Source: Peribacillus simplex
GTDB taxonomy: Bacteria > Bacillota > Bacilli > Bacillales > DSM-1321
Assembly: GCF_030123325.1 (NCBI RefSeq)
Contig: NZ_CP126106.1
Coordinates: 3,066,001-3,130,000 of the forward strand
DNA: 64,000 nucleotides
Direction of reading: 5' to 3'
The translations under genes were made by a program, and so were the position numbers. Positions within the stretch are counted from its first letter, which is position 1. The number at the start of each line of letters is the position of its first letter. Below the pieces are notes generated by a model that was given only the letters and a program-made list of their open reading frames with translations, had not been told where the DNA came from and did not search any database. Shown piece after piece: positions 33,632-41,282 of this stretch.

Positions 33632-34900
33632 ATGACAAAAAACAGGTGGTTAATCGCTTTATCCGCTATCGCCATTCACCTTTCCATTGGTGGTGCATAC
33701 GCCTATAGCGTATACAAAAAACCATTAGTTGAGACTATGGGGTGGTCAGAAACTGAAGTAACCTTAGCATTCACAATAATGATGGCGCTTGCAGGAACTT
33801 CTGCAGCCTTCTTTGGTAAATTCGTGGAAAAAAATGGTCCAAGAAAGTCAGCTATGGTCGCAGCTGTATTATTCGGTTTAGGACAAGCCGGTTCCGGTTT
33901 GGCAGTAATGGTCGATTCACTTCCGCTTTACCTGATGACCTATGGGGTTTTAAGTGGACTTGGCATGGGGATCGGGTACATTTCACCAGTATCCACTTTG
34001 GTCAAATGGTTCCCAGATCGCAGGGGATTGGCAACAGGAATGGCAGTATTAGGATTCGGTGCCGGAGCTCTCATTACAGCCCCAGTAGCTGCAAGCCTTA
34101 TGGAATCCGTTGGCATTTATACTACATATTATATTTTAGGCGCTGGCTATTTCATACTGATGTTCTTCGGTGCATCCTATATTGCACCTCCAAAGGCCAA
34201 CTGGCTACCTGAAGGAATGAAAAAAGATATTGAGTCCGGTAAGAAAGAACTGAAGAAAGACCTAAGGCAATTAACTGCAAAAGAAGCGGTTAAAACTAAA
34301 CACTTCTGGATGTTATGGTCCATGAAATTGATAAATACAAGTGCAGGGATCATGATGATCTCGGTAGCTTCACCGATGGCTCAAGACGTTGTCGGTCTGT
34401 CTGTAGCAGGTGCAGCAACATTAGTCGGCATAATGGGAATCTTTAATGGCGGAGGAAGACTTGGCTGGGCAGCAGCATCCGATTATATTGGACGTCCAAA
34501 TGTTTTTGTCATTTTCTTCATCATTCAAATCGGAGCATTCCTTTTACTTCCAACGACTACAAATACACTATTGTTCCAAGGTCTCATCTTGCTGGTCGTA
34601 AGTTGTTATGGAGGAGGATTTTCAAATCTCCCTGCCTTTGCCGGGGATTTATTTGGAACCAAGGAAATTGGGGCCATCCACGGTTATCTTTTAACTACGT
34701 GGTCTCTAGGCGGGGTTTGCGGACCAATGTTGGTTACTGCAATCAGGGAAAGTACGAACAGTTACATCCCGGTATTCTACGTTTTCGCAGCATTAATTGC
34801 GATAGCATTCGCCATCTCCATCTGGTTGCGTCTCGACATTAAAAAAATGCAAAGACAACAGAAACAAGGAGTAACGAACACGTTAAGTAAAATATCCTAA
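33632..34900 (+). CDS. OFA (oxalate/formate antiporter) family MFS transporter
   Basis: 422-aa protein with 12 predicted membrane segments. GGAYAYSVYKKPLVETMGWS near residue 19, the MFS loop motif FVEKNGPRKSAMVAA, LSGLGMGIGYISPVSTLVKW and FPDRRGLATGMAVLGFGAGA are typical of the OFA family, which includes OxlT and the pyruvate-responsive YhjX. It probably exchanges small carboxylates. Start ATG at 33632 (MTKNRWLIALS) follows GGGG; the longer TTG frame covers the ribosome binding site. Upstream direct repeat suggests specific control. Downstream lies a decayed formate/nitrite transporter relic. Confidence 0.9.
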   Translation: MTKNRWLIALSAIAIHLSIGGAYAYSVYKKPLVETMGWSETEVTLAFTIMMALAGTSAAFFGKFVEKNGPRKSAMVAAVLFGLGQAGSGLAVMVDSLPLYLMTYGVLSGLGMGIGYISPVSTLVKWFPDRRGLATGMAVLGFGAGALITAPVAASLMESVGIYTTYYILGAGYFILMFFGASYIAPPKANWLPEGMKKDIESGKKELKKDLRQLTAKEAVKTKHFWMLWSMKLINTSAGIMMISVASPMAQDVVGLSVAGAATLVGIMGIFNGGGRLGWAAASDYIGRPNVFVIFFIIQIGAFLLLPTTTNTLLFQGLILLVVSCYGGGFSNLPAFAGDLFGTKEIGAIHGYLLTTWSLGGVCGPMLVTAIRESTNSYIPVFYVFAALIAIAFAISIWLRLDIKKMQRQQKQGVTNTLSKIS

Positions 34901-34913
34901 TTTAAAACCTTGC

Positions 34914-34972
34914 AAAAAGGCATTATCAAGTAACTTCCCTAAACGGAATTTACCTTTGATGATGCCTTTTTT
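34914..34972 (+). terminator. Terminator of the MFS gene
   Basis: AAAAAGGCATTATCAA pairs with TTGATGATGCCTTTTTT (one mismatch) around a 26-nt loop, with a following T-run; 13 bp after the stop. Confidence 0.85.
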
Positions 34973-34995
34973 AAATTTTTTATTGTCATAACGGT

Positions 34996-35158
34996 GTATC
35001 TTTTGGACCTGTAGCACATCCGAATATTTTTTGGATTATGCCATCCCCACCGGATTCTTTTCTCGTGCAGTTGTGAGCATTTCTCGCAGTTAGTCTTGGG
35101 AAATGCAGTTAGCGGTGCTATCCTTGTAGGCGGACTTTATTTTGGACTTAGCACGTAA
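34996..35158 (+). pseudogene. C-terminal relic of a formate/nitrite transporter (FNT) family gene
   Basis: Translating in changing frames gives FGPVAHPNIFWIMP, like the VANMFxIP segment of FNT channels, and later EHFSQLVLGNAVSGAI with LVGGLYFGLST and a stop, like the final NLIPVTLGNIxGGxxFVGxxYW helix. At least one frameshift and no start or upstream part remain. The rest of the 557-bp gap (34901-35457) shows no gene beyond the MFS terminator. Family assignment rests on two short motifs in the right order. Confidence 0.5.
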
Positions 35159-35457
35159 AGACAGGAAAGCGTCATTGTGAATTAAGATGAACTTCATTTT
35201 ACAGTGAAAGTCTTGTTTTCGTTTCCATATAACAACTTCGTTTGGTTGCTGCTATACCTATAGGAAATCGAAAAAGTATAAGAAATACGAATTCCAGCTT
35301 TATAAACAAAAATTGAAAAAGCACAATCGAATTAAAGTTAAATGATAAACGTTCATCAATATAACATGTTTTGCACCAAACATTTGAACAAGTTATATAG
35401 TTTAACATTAAGCTAATTCAGGGAATCAAGTAAGAGATGGAATTAGGGGGGATTGTC

Positions 35458-36525
35458 TTGTGGATCAATAAATCGTTTTTCAAATATGCATGCGCGACCA
35501 TTTTGATCATTTTAATTATTTTTTTACTAGGTAAGATTGATTACGTTCTGCTGCCGTTACAAAAAATCATTGCTGCCATGTTTTTCCCTATTATTGTGGC
35601 TGGGCTTTTATACTATATATTACGGCCGGTCGTTAACCTGTTAACTAAATTTATCCCTAAATCAGCAAGCATCTTCACCGTTTTTTTGATTATATTTAGC
35701 ATGATTGGGATGGTAAGTTACTTTGGAAGTCCTGTAATCGTGGACCAATTTCAAAAATTATCTGAAAACCTCCCCAGCAAAGTCAAGGAATTCTCTAAAG
35801 AATCTGAAGTGATGATTGAAAAAAATGATTTTGGCATGGTTAATATGGAAGATATAAAAGAAAAAGCGGTCACGCATTTGAAAGATTACTCGGAAAAACT
35901 AATAGTGAATGTCAATACTATTTTTTCCACGATCACCAGTATATTAACTGTATTGGTCATAACTCCATTCATTTTATTCTATTTCTTGAAGGATGGAGAT
36001 AAATTAAGACCATTTCTATTAAAATATATACCGAACGATGTAGAATCTGAGGGGAATACGATTTTAAAAGACGTTGATAAAGCCCTTTCAACTTATATTA
36101 TCGGTCAATTCATCATATCAATCGTCATTGGTACTTTGATGTATTTCGGCTACCTGATTATCGGTCTCGATTATGCACTCGTATTAGCTCTATTCGCCAT
36201 GATTTTTACCGTTGTACCATTCCTTGGTCCATTAATAAGCATTATCCCTGCCCTATTCATTGCCTTACAGCAAGACATTGGGTTGGCAGTGAAAGTACTC
36301 ATTGTCCTTACCGTTGTTCAACAGGTCGAAGGGCACTTGGTTACACCGAATATTATGGGAAAACGACTTAACATTCACCCACTTACCATTATCTTATTGC
36401 TGCTTGCTGCAGGATCAATATACGGTTTTATTGGCATTTTAATCGCTATCCCCGCTTATTCCGTAGTAAAAACGATTATAGGTAATTTCAGGAAATTTTA
36501 TAGATTACGGAAAAGGGTTGCATAA
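35458..36525 (+). CDS. AI-2E family transporter
   Basis: 355-aa membrane protein, about seven to eight segments, read from TTG (MWINKSFFKYACATI) with GGGGGG just upstream; an ATG 21 bp earlier would overlap that site. The family core is visible: FFPIIVAGLLYYILRPVVN, VTPFILFYFLKDGDKLRPFL, FTVVPFLGPLISIIPALFIA and EGHLVTPNIMGKRLNIHPLT. Members transport diverse small solutes or Na+/H+; the AI-2 name comes from E. coli TqsA. No quorum-sensing genes are nearby, so the substrate is open. Confidence 0.9.
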   Translation: MWINKSFFKYACATILIILIIFLLGKIDYVLLPLQKIIAAMFFPIIVAGLLYYILRPVVNLLTKFIPKSASIFTVFLIIFSMIGMVSYFGSPVIVDQFQKLSENLPSKVKEFSKESEVMIEKNDFGMVNMEDIKEKAVTHLKDYSEKLIVNVNTIFSTITSILTVLVITPFILFYFLKDGDKLRPFLLKYIPNDVESEGNTILKDVDKALSTYIIGQFIISIVIGTLMYFGYLIIGLDYALVLALFAMIFTVVPFLGPLISIIPALFIALQQDIGLAVKVLIVLTVVQQVEGHLVTPNIMGKRLNIHPLTIILLLLAAGSIYGFIGILIAIPAYSVVKTIIGNFRKFYRLRKRVA

Positions 36526-36906
36526 ACAAGAAGCGTTGTCTACATATTTTAAATTTTTCTTTAGATCTCAGAAATCCGCTTCCTTTTCGCCGACAGTCCG
36601 GCTAGCCACTTACTCGACAGAAATGTCACAAATCCCTTCTATTTAAGGAGGTTTATCGATATAAAACTGTAAAAAACATGAAGGATTGTCTAATTCAGTT
36701 GATTGAACGGAAGGCGCGAGACTCCTGCGGGTGCTAAGAGCGCCGAGGAGACTCCCGGACCGCCCGCCGGAAAGCCCACAAAAAAAGTTCCAGTTGATTT
36801 CATAAAACCGTAACAAGAAGGATAACCTATTTTCGTTATAAAATGATGTTCGGGGTGAGACCATTTCCTCCCTTTTGTAGACAAACTAAAAACGTTGATA
36901 ATTCTA
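36526..36906. other. Intergenic region filled by a degenerate repeat element
   Basis: 381 bp between the AI-2E transporter and yueI, almost entirely occupied by the element at 36536-36884. Short frames on the minus strand within it (36643-36884) lack ribosome binding sites and reflect GC-rich palindromes. Confidence 0.65.
36536..36884. repeat. MITE-like element with TTGTCTACA inverted ends
   Basis: TTGTCTACA at 36536-36544 and TGTAGACAA at 36876-36884 are perfect 9-bp inverted ends. Inside, CAGAAATCCGCTTCCTTTTC (from 36569) recurs at 40417 in the second element with 21 of 24 matches over the longer stretch. The middle (36705-36780) has GCGAGACTCCTGCGGG and CGCCGAGGAG...ACCGCCCGCC, the same core as the 219-bp elements at 2802 and 51166, so different ends share one structured core. 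No clear target duplication was found. Confidence 0.6.
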
Positions 36907-36914
36907 TCAACGTT
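36891..36914 (-). terminator. Terminator overlapping the end of yueI
   Basis: AACGTTGAT-aattct-ATCAACGTT; the 5' arm on the minus strand includes the last codons of yueI. Followed by TTTAGTTTG, a weak T-run. Confidence 0.65.
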
Positions 36915-37359
36915 TGTTTAATAATTTTTTAACAATGCGTTTAAAAAAAGCTTTAAAGCTTTTCTTTTTGATAACTTGCTGTGCATGATATTGCTTCTCG
37001 ATATAAATTTCTTCTTTGTTTATGGCATTAATTTCTGCTAATACCAGACCCAAACCGGAGTTATGATCTTTGTTTAGCACAATTTTGTAAGGAATATTAT
37101 GACTCATTGCCAATTTTATATATTTCCCTAAATATTGATAGTCCATCTGACCATTTAAAAACAAATTTGAATGGGGATGCTGCTTCATCAATTGCTCTAT
37201 CTCCGGATATACATTCGTTTCAAAGACTTGGCTTTTTTTTAGGACGATGACGACGCGCTCCCGTAATGTGCCCAGAAATTCCCTACGTTCACCAGGCTTG
37301 ATTTCTTTTGGACCATGGATGCCTTGTTCTAGATAGTCCTCCACCTTTAGGCGTGACAA
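36907..37359 (-). CDS. yueI: YueI family protein (DUF1694)
   Basis: 150-aa soluble basic protein. GIHGPKEIKPGERREFLGTL near residue 13, RERVVIVLKKSQVFETNVYP and HNIPYKIVLNKDHNSGLGLV follow the YueI/DUF1694 pattern. The C-terminus is very lysine-rich (KKKSFKAFFKRIVKKLLNKR). Function unknown; the family is confined to Firmicutes and has a fold of the ribosomal L7Ae/L30e-like type by annotation I recall, not verified here. Single gene between repeat element and the L,D-transpeptidase gene. Confidence 0.82.
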   Translation of the reverse strand: MSRLKVEDYLEQGIHGPKEIKPGERREFLGTLRERVVIVLKKSQVFETNVYPEIEQLMKQHPHSNLFLNGQMDYQYLGKYIKLAMSHNIPYKIVLNKDHNSGLGLVLAEINAINKEEIYIEKQYHAQQVIKKKSFKAFFKRIVKKLLNKR

Positions 37360-37579
37360 TTCTTTCCCACCTCCGCTTTCACTTCAATAATGTATGTAAT
37401 ATGGCCAAAAATAGTGCCCATGATTTCTAGGTATGCCAAAAAGCAGAAAGTTGCTCTGGATTTAATATTACACATTTTTAGTCTACCCCCACTTTAAAAA
37501 ATTGTCACTCTAGCTTCACTTCATGCATAGGATAGTATATGTGTAAATGTAGGTTGCTTAAATGAGGGACGGGGAAAAC

Positions 37580-38323
37580 ATGAAAAAATTAATAGTATTT
37601 ATATTAATATTCGCTTTTAGTTTTGTTGGGTTCAGTAAAACTTCAGATGCGGCAGCTCGACAACTGATTATCATCAATAAAGCCAATAATCAGCTTGCCT
37701 ATTACGAAAATGATAAATTGGTGAGGGTATTCAGCGTGGCGACAGGAAAAAAAGCCTCTTACACTCCTGAAGGAAAGTTCAAGGTAGTGACAAAGATTGT
37801 GAATCGTCCCTATTATAAAGGCAACATTAGAGGCGGAGACCCAAAAAACCCACTAGGTAAAAGATGGCTGGGAATCAATGCAAGGAATACACCAGGAAAT
37901 ACGTACGCAATACATGGCAATAATGATCCTACCACTATTGGGAAATATATAAGTGCCGGTTGTATTCGTATGTATAACAATGATGTTCAATGGCTGTACG
38001 ATCGGGTGAAAATGAACACTGCAGTGTTGATCGCCAGTTCGAATAAATCATTTGCCACCATTGCTGCCGCTAATGGATATAAAGTGAGCGGATCTGTGAG
38101 CCTACCTGTAAATACCAGCGCTTCCCTGAAGAAAGGAAGCAGTGGCCCCCAAGTAATTGAACTGCAAAAAAGGTTAACTAAACTTGGATACAGTACAAAA
38201 GGAGTAGATGGGGCATTTGGAAAAAACACCGAATCTGCTGTTAAGAAATTTCAAAAATCCAAAAAACTCACTTCTGACGGGGTCGTTGGACCAAAAACGA
38301 AAAAAGCGCTTGGACTTAAATAA
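37580..38323 (+). CDS. L,D-transpeptidase (YkuD domain) with C-terminal peptidoglycan-binding domain
   Basis: 247-aa secreted protein. Signal peptide: MKKLIVFILIFAFSFVGFSK then TSDAAA. The YkuD domain (about 30-150) has the catalytic motif IHGNN...SAGCIRMYNNDV with nucleophile cysteine; the C-terminal 65 residues form a PG_binding_1 domain (GPQVIELQKRLTKLGYS, DGAFGKNTESAVKKFQKSKK). It crosslinks or anchors peptidoglycan by 3-3 bonds. The start at 37580 follows GACGGGGA; the 6-codon longer ATG overlaps it. Has its own terminator. Confidence 0.95.
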   Translation: MKKLIVFILIFAFSFVGFSKTSDAAARQLIIINKANNQLAYYENDKLVRVFSVATGKKASYTPEGKFKVVTKIVNRPYYKGNIRGGDPKNPLGKRWLGINARNTPGNTYAIHGNNDPTTIGKYISAGCIRMYNNDVQWLYDRVKMNTAVLIASSNKSFATIAAANGYKVSGSVSLPVNTSASLKKGSSGPQVIELQKRLTKLGYSTKGVDGAFGKNTESAVKKFQKSKKLTSDGVVGPKTKKALGLK

Positions 38324-38334
38324 TTTACATTACC

Positions 38335-38365
38335 GATATCCACTGTTTAGAGGATATCTTTTTTT
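38335..38365 (+). terminator. Terminator of the L,D-transpeptidase gene
   Basis: GATATCC-actgtttaga-GGATATC followed by seven T; 12 bp after the stop. Confidence 0.9.
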
Positions 38366-38505
38366 ATGTTTTAATTGTACAACCTATACATTATTACCCA
38401 TATCGACTTTAATTTTCCACCATCAGTTATTGACTTTATGTTATAATTTATACATCAACAGCTAATCATAATCGCACTGTCATTACATACAAGGAGGTAA
38501 TACAA

Positions 38506-38607
38506 ATGTACGATGAAATTCTTTTAACATCCATTAAAGCAATTTTTGTAATTGGCACCATCGCAATGTTTGTGATTTTAGGATTCGTAAAAGGACGCCG
38601 TTTTTAA
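38506..38607 (+). CDS. 33-aa single-pass membrane protein
   Basis: ATG with a perfect AAGGAGGT 8 nt upstream; sequence MYDEILLTSIKAIFVIGTIA then MFVILGFVKGRRF. One hydrophobic helix of about 20 residues with an acidic N-terminus and a basic KGRRF tail, which predicts an outside/N-side and cytoplasmic C-tail (positive-inside rule). I do not recognise the family. It stands alone, ends 40 bp before a bidirectional terminator and converges on the 42-aa gene at 38682. The ideal ribosome binding site and terminator argue for a true small gene. Confidence 0.65.
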   Translation: MYDEILLTSIKAIFVIGTIAMFVILGFVKGRRF

Positions 38608-38647
38608 CTTTATTTTTATACCGGTAATCAGGTTATTTTTCACTCAG

Positions 38648-38680
38648 AAAAAAAGCATATCCTCCCTGGGTATGCTTTTC
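38648..38680. terminator. Bidirectional terminator between two small genes
   Basis: AAAAAAAGCATA-tcctccctggg-TATGCTTTTC: 8-bp stem, A-run and T-run on both sides, lying between the 33-aa gene (+) and the 42-aa gene (-). Confidence 0.85.
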
Positions 38681-38681
38681 C

Positions 38682-38810
38682 TCACCAATTCCAATAATCC
38701 GTTTTATCTAAAAGTTGATCGATGTCAATTGTATCAAGATGGAATGGAACTGACTCTTCTGCAATCGCTTCAGTGGCTAACAATAATTGGTCGATATCAA
38801 TAATGGCCAA
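38682..38810 (-). CDS. 42-aa acidic protein with duplicated IDIDQLL motif
   Basis: TTG start with GGGAGAGGA 5 nt upstream, stop 2 bp before a strong terminator. The sequence reads MAIIDIDQLLLATEAIAEES then VPFHLDTIDIDQLLDKTDYW and NW. IDIDQLL occurs twice, 25 residues apart, and the C-terminus is DYWNW. It is strongly acidic with no membrane segment. Family unknown to me; possibly a small regulatory or inhibitor protein or a phage-derived peptide. It lies 112 bp downstream of the deoxyribosyltransferase-like gene on the same strand, so it could be cotranscribed. The TTG start and small size keep confidence moderate. Confidence 0.6.
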   Translation of the reverse strand: MAIIDIDQLLLATEAIAEESVPFHLDTIDIDQLLDKTDYWNW

Positions 38811-38922
38811 AACAGTCCTCTCCCTTTTTTTAAATGGTCTTTACCCTCATTTTCAATACTTTAAACACTTCGTTCAAAAGAAATTTTATTAGAGGGTATC
38901 CTTTAAATTTTACATTTGACAT

Positions 38923-39345
38923 TCATTTAAGATGCAGTGAGTCTTTTTCAGATCCTTCCGGAGAAAGAGTATGTATCAATTTAACCAGCTTATAAAAGGT
39001 CCCGCTGCAGATTGTTACCTCGGGCAGATTATGAAATATTGATTTTTTATTAATATGATAATTGTCTTTCTCGGGTGAATACACAATAATTTTCTTATTT
39101 AAAGATAAGGCATATCCAAGCTCATATAGATTACCTTTTCCTGCTGTTAGGAAGATCAGCAGGAAATCGGCTGCCTCTATCCCCTTTTTTTCAAATTCTC
39201 CAATTCCGTCCGCTATTTGGTTTTTCTCATCATTCGTAATCAAATTAAAGTCATTCACACAAGTAAACCCTTTTGAAGTCAATTTCTTGATCAATGATCT
39301 TACTTGCTTCAAATTTTTTTCGTCAGATGCTATATAATATTTCAC
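38923..39345 (-). CDS. Nucleoside 2-deoxyribosyltransferase-like protein
   Basis: 140-aa protein starting MKYYIASDEKNLKQVRSLIK. AADFLLIFLTAGKGNLYELG near residue 59, then YALSLNKKIIVYSP, matches the NDT-like / group-specific fold (IASSFxN...DFxIxLLPAGKGSHxELGxAL...KxIxxYSP). Such proteins bind nucleosides or nucleotides; the conserved E in LYELG sits where NDT enzymes have their catalytic glutamate. In bacilli many are of unknown role, and some family relatives act in defence or NAD-related signalling, but no such context is seen here. Preceded by a strong terminator, followed at 112 bp by the 42-aa gene. Confidence 0.75.
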   Translation of the reverse strand: MKYYIASDEKNLKQVRSLIKKLTSKGFTCVNDFNLITNDEKNQIADGIGEFEKKGIEAADFLLIFLTAGKGNLYELGYALSLNKKIIVYSPEKDNYHINKKSIFHNLPEVTICSGTFYKLVKLIHTLSPEGSEKDSLHLK

Positions 39346-39474
39346 AGATACACCTCCAAAATATATAATTATTGATACTTTTTACCTATATTACCTATAC
39401 TATACATATTCGTTATAAAGAACACAATATCCTTTCCTCAAAAATAAAAAATAATTAAAGGGATACAAGCAAAA

Positions 39475-39512
39475 CAAAAAAACCATCATTCCTTTTACAG
39501 GTAATGATGGTT
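39475..39512 (-). terminator. Terminator-like hairpin upstream of the NDT-like gene
   Basis: AACCATCATT / AATGATGGTT, 10-bp stem with a 12-nt loop, followed on the minus strand by TTTTTTTGTTTTG. It is the second of two terminators after the HicB-like gene. Confidence 0.8.
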
Positions 39513-39574
39513 TTTCAAATATGCAGTGGTATCATTCCGGGTTACAAAATGTTCATTGAATATAAAAAAAAACA

Positions 39575-39608
39575 AAATAAAAACCTTGTCCCCTAATCGG
39601 CAAGGTTT
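39575..39608 (-). terminator. Terminator of the HicB-like gene
   Basis: AAACCTTG-tcccctaatcgg-CAAGGTTT, followed on the minus strand by TTATTTTG, immediately after the HicB-like stop. Confidence 0.85.
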
Positions 39609-39610
39609 TT

Positions 39611-39931
39611 TTATTTTTCATATGTGATATTTTCTATTTCAATCCTGAAGGGTGCAGCCTCACAAATATTAATTCCCCTATCCAGATTCACCTTTTCCAT
39701 TTCACTTGCATCCGGGATTGTTTTTTTATCGTGAATAAAATGTTCGACCATGGCTTCCAACAGCTCTTGAGCACAAGCTAAGGCATCTACCCGATTCCTA
39801 CCGCTAACAGAAGAAATAATTCCTTCTCGCCTAAAATCCGGGAAGCAAACTTGAACGGAAAAAGAATCGATAATCAACGGGTGCTTTTCATAATAGAATA
39901 CGGCTGGATACTCAAAGATTTGAATGGTCAA
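39611..39931 (-). CDS. HicB-like protein, orphan
   Basis: 106-aa protein. QIFEYPAVFYYEKHPLIIDS then FSVQVCFPDFRREGIISS and RVDALACAQELLEAMVEHFI follow the HicB antitoxin N-domain pattern (YPAVFxxD...YxVxFPDxPGCxTxG...EALxxAxExLxxxL). It lacks the usual C-terminal ribbon-helix-helix or HTH DNA-binding part and has no HicA toxin neighbour, so it is probably not a working toxin-antitoxin unit. In Bacillaceae such orphan HicB-like proteins are common and of unknown function. Confidence 0.6.
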   Translation of the reverse strand: MTIQIFEYPAVFYYEKHPLIIDSFSVQVCFPDFRREGIISSVSGRNRVDALACAQELLEAMVEHFIHDKKTIPDASEMEKVNLDRGINICEAAPFRIEIENITYEK

Positions 39932-40041
39932 ATTATCATCCCTTTATATAATATTTAGGCTTTTATATTAATAATAACATGAATTTCCATTTTTTATAAG
40001 TTTAATTTACTTTTATTCGTTTATCAAGTTAAAAATTACAT

Positions 40042-40323
40042 TCAATAGGTTGTTATGTCCGTACTTACTGCGAAATAAAAAAACACCAGGAAGATCAGGA
40101 TCACGAGAACATTCAAGATTATTCCAATAATGCTGCACACTTTTCCAGCTGTCACTAATCCATTTCCAGATTCACCTGTAAGCTTAATTTCTTTTTTACT
40201 CTTCGAGGCAAATATTAAACCTAAAATACCTAATATGATGCCTATGAATGGAATTAACAGGGATAATACCCCCATGATCAATGCAACAATCGCTTTGCTA
40301 TTGCTTTGTTTGATTTCCGACAT
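40042..40323 (-). CDS. DUF4190 domain membrane protein
   Basis: 93-aa protein with two hydrophobic regions: AIVALIMGVLSLLIPFIGII, a glycine-rich turn (GILGLIFASKSKKEIK), GLVTAGKVCSIIGIILNVLV and a hydrophobic end. This is the DUF4190 pattern. Probably a small membrane protein of unknown role. Start ATG at 40323 (MSEIKQSNSKA) follows AAGAAGGTGG; the longer GTG would lie inside that site. Confidence 0.82.
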   Translation of the reverse strand: MSEIKQSNSKAIVALIMGVLSLLIPFIGIILGILGLIFASKSKKEIKLTGESGNGLVTAGKVCSIIGIILNVLVILIFLVFFYFAVSTDITTY

Positions 40324-40382
40324 ATAATCCACCTTCTTTCTTCCATTATATATACGGTCAGTAAAAGGAAAAGATTCGTTTT

Positions 40383-40586
40383 TTGTTCTTATACTCCTCT
40401 AATATTCCGATGATTTCAGAAATCCACTCCCTTCTCGCCGCAAGCAATTAGCGGTGTTTCAGCAAGCCGGTTATTCGGCAGTTGGGTCGCAAATTCTTCA
40501 AACTAGTAAGGTTTTCATCACTAATAAAAAAAGTAAAATACATGAGGATATCCAAGTTTTCTTTCCGAACCTCCTTTTGTAGACAA
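40383..40586. repeat. Second, degenerate element of the TTGTCTACA family
   Basis: CAGAAATCCACTCCCTTCTC (from 40417) and TTTTGTAGACAA at 40575-40586 match the element at 36536-36884 (21/24 and the perfect 9-bp end). The left end is decayed to TTGTTCTTATA. Between them it lacks the GC-rich core. No gene is seen within it; it fills the gap between the DUF4190 gene and the glnP terminator. Confidence 0.5.
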
Positions 40587-40590
40587 GTAG

Positions 40591-40617
40591 AAAACGACTC
40601 ATTTCTGAGTCGTTTTC
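40591..40617 (-). terminator. Terminator of glnQHMP
   Basis: AAAACGACTCA-ttct-TGAGTCGTTTT, adjacent to the last codon of the permease gene; on the minus strand it is followed by CTACTTG with T in the arm. Confidence 0.85.
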
Positions 40618-41268
40618 TTAGGTTCGTTTCAATTCAAGTCTTTGGGCTACCAAAGAAAGACAATAGTTAACTATGAAATACATGAAAGCCACCAGGATCA
40701 AAATAGGTATTAAGTACTTTTGACTTTGTCCATATATGATTTGACCATGATGAGTCAGTTCCGGTAAAGAGATGACAACAGCTAAAGAGGTATCCTTTAA
40801 TAATGAAATGAATTGGCTGACAATAGGAGGAACCATGCGGCGCAGCGCTTGGGGCAGAATAATATGTATCAAAGCCTGTGTATAGCTCAAGCCTGATGAA
40901 CGTGCAGCTTCCATCTGGCCTTTATCAATCGATTTAAGCCCACTTCGAATGACTTCAGAAAGCATGGCAGACTCGAAAATTGTCAAGGCAACAATCGCTG
41001 CTGGAATGATTTCCAGTTTAATCCGCACCTCAGGCAAAGCAAAATACGTAAAAAATATTATTAATAACAGCGGTAAATTACGTACCGTTTCTACAATCAG
41101 AGCTAATATTTGTGATAACACCGGCACCTTTGCGTAACGGATTATACCTACAAGCCCGCCAATAATGAAACTTAGAATAATGGATATAAAAGCTACCTGG
41201 AGCGTTACCCAAAATCCTTCCAATAAAAACATAAGATTATCTGGTGAATAGGCACCTGCAAAATCCAT
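40618..41268 (-). CDS. glnP: Polar amino acid ABC transporter permease
   Basis: 216-aa inner-membrane protein with five hydrophobic segments and the EAA loop (EAARSSGLSYTQALIHIILP), the ATPase contact. Together with the upstream permease, ligand protein and ATPase it forms a polar amino acid (probably glutamine/glutamate) importer like B. subtilis GlnQHMP. Start ATG 41268 follows GGGAGG; the longer TTG frame starts earlier. Last gene of the operon; its stop overlaps a terminator. Confidence 0.9.
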   Translation of the reverse strand: MDFAGAYSPDNLMFLLEGFWVTLQVAFISIILSFIIGGLVGIIRYAKVPVLSQILALIVETVRNLPLLLIIFFTYFALPEVRIKLEIIPAAIVALTIFESAMLSEVIRSGLKSIDKGQMEAARSSGLSYTQALIHIILPQALRRMVPPIVSQFISLLKDTSLAVVISLPELTHHGQIIYGQSQKYLIPILILVAFMYFIVNYCLSLVAQRLELKRT

Positions 41269-41282
41269 ATCATATACCTCCC

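Noticed and set aside
36643..36884. Two overlapping minus-strand frames
   Set aside because: Lie within the TTGTCTACA element, no ribosome binding site, low-complexity GC-rich translation.
39611..39931. HicB-like gene as part of a toxin-antitoxin pair
   Set aside because: No HicA-like gene adjacent on either side and no DNA-binding C-terminus.
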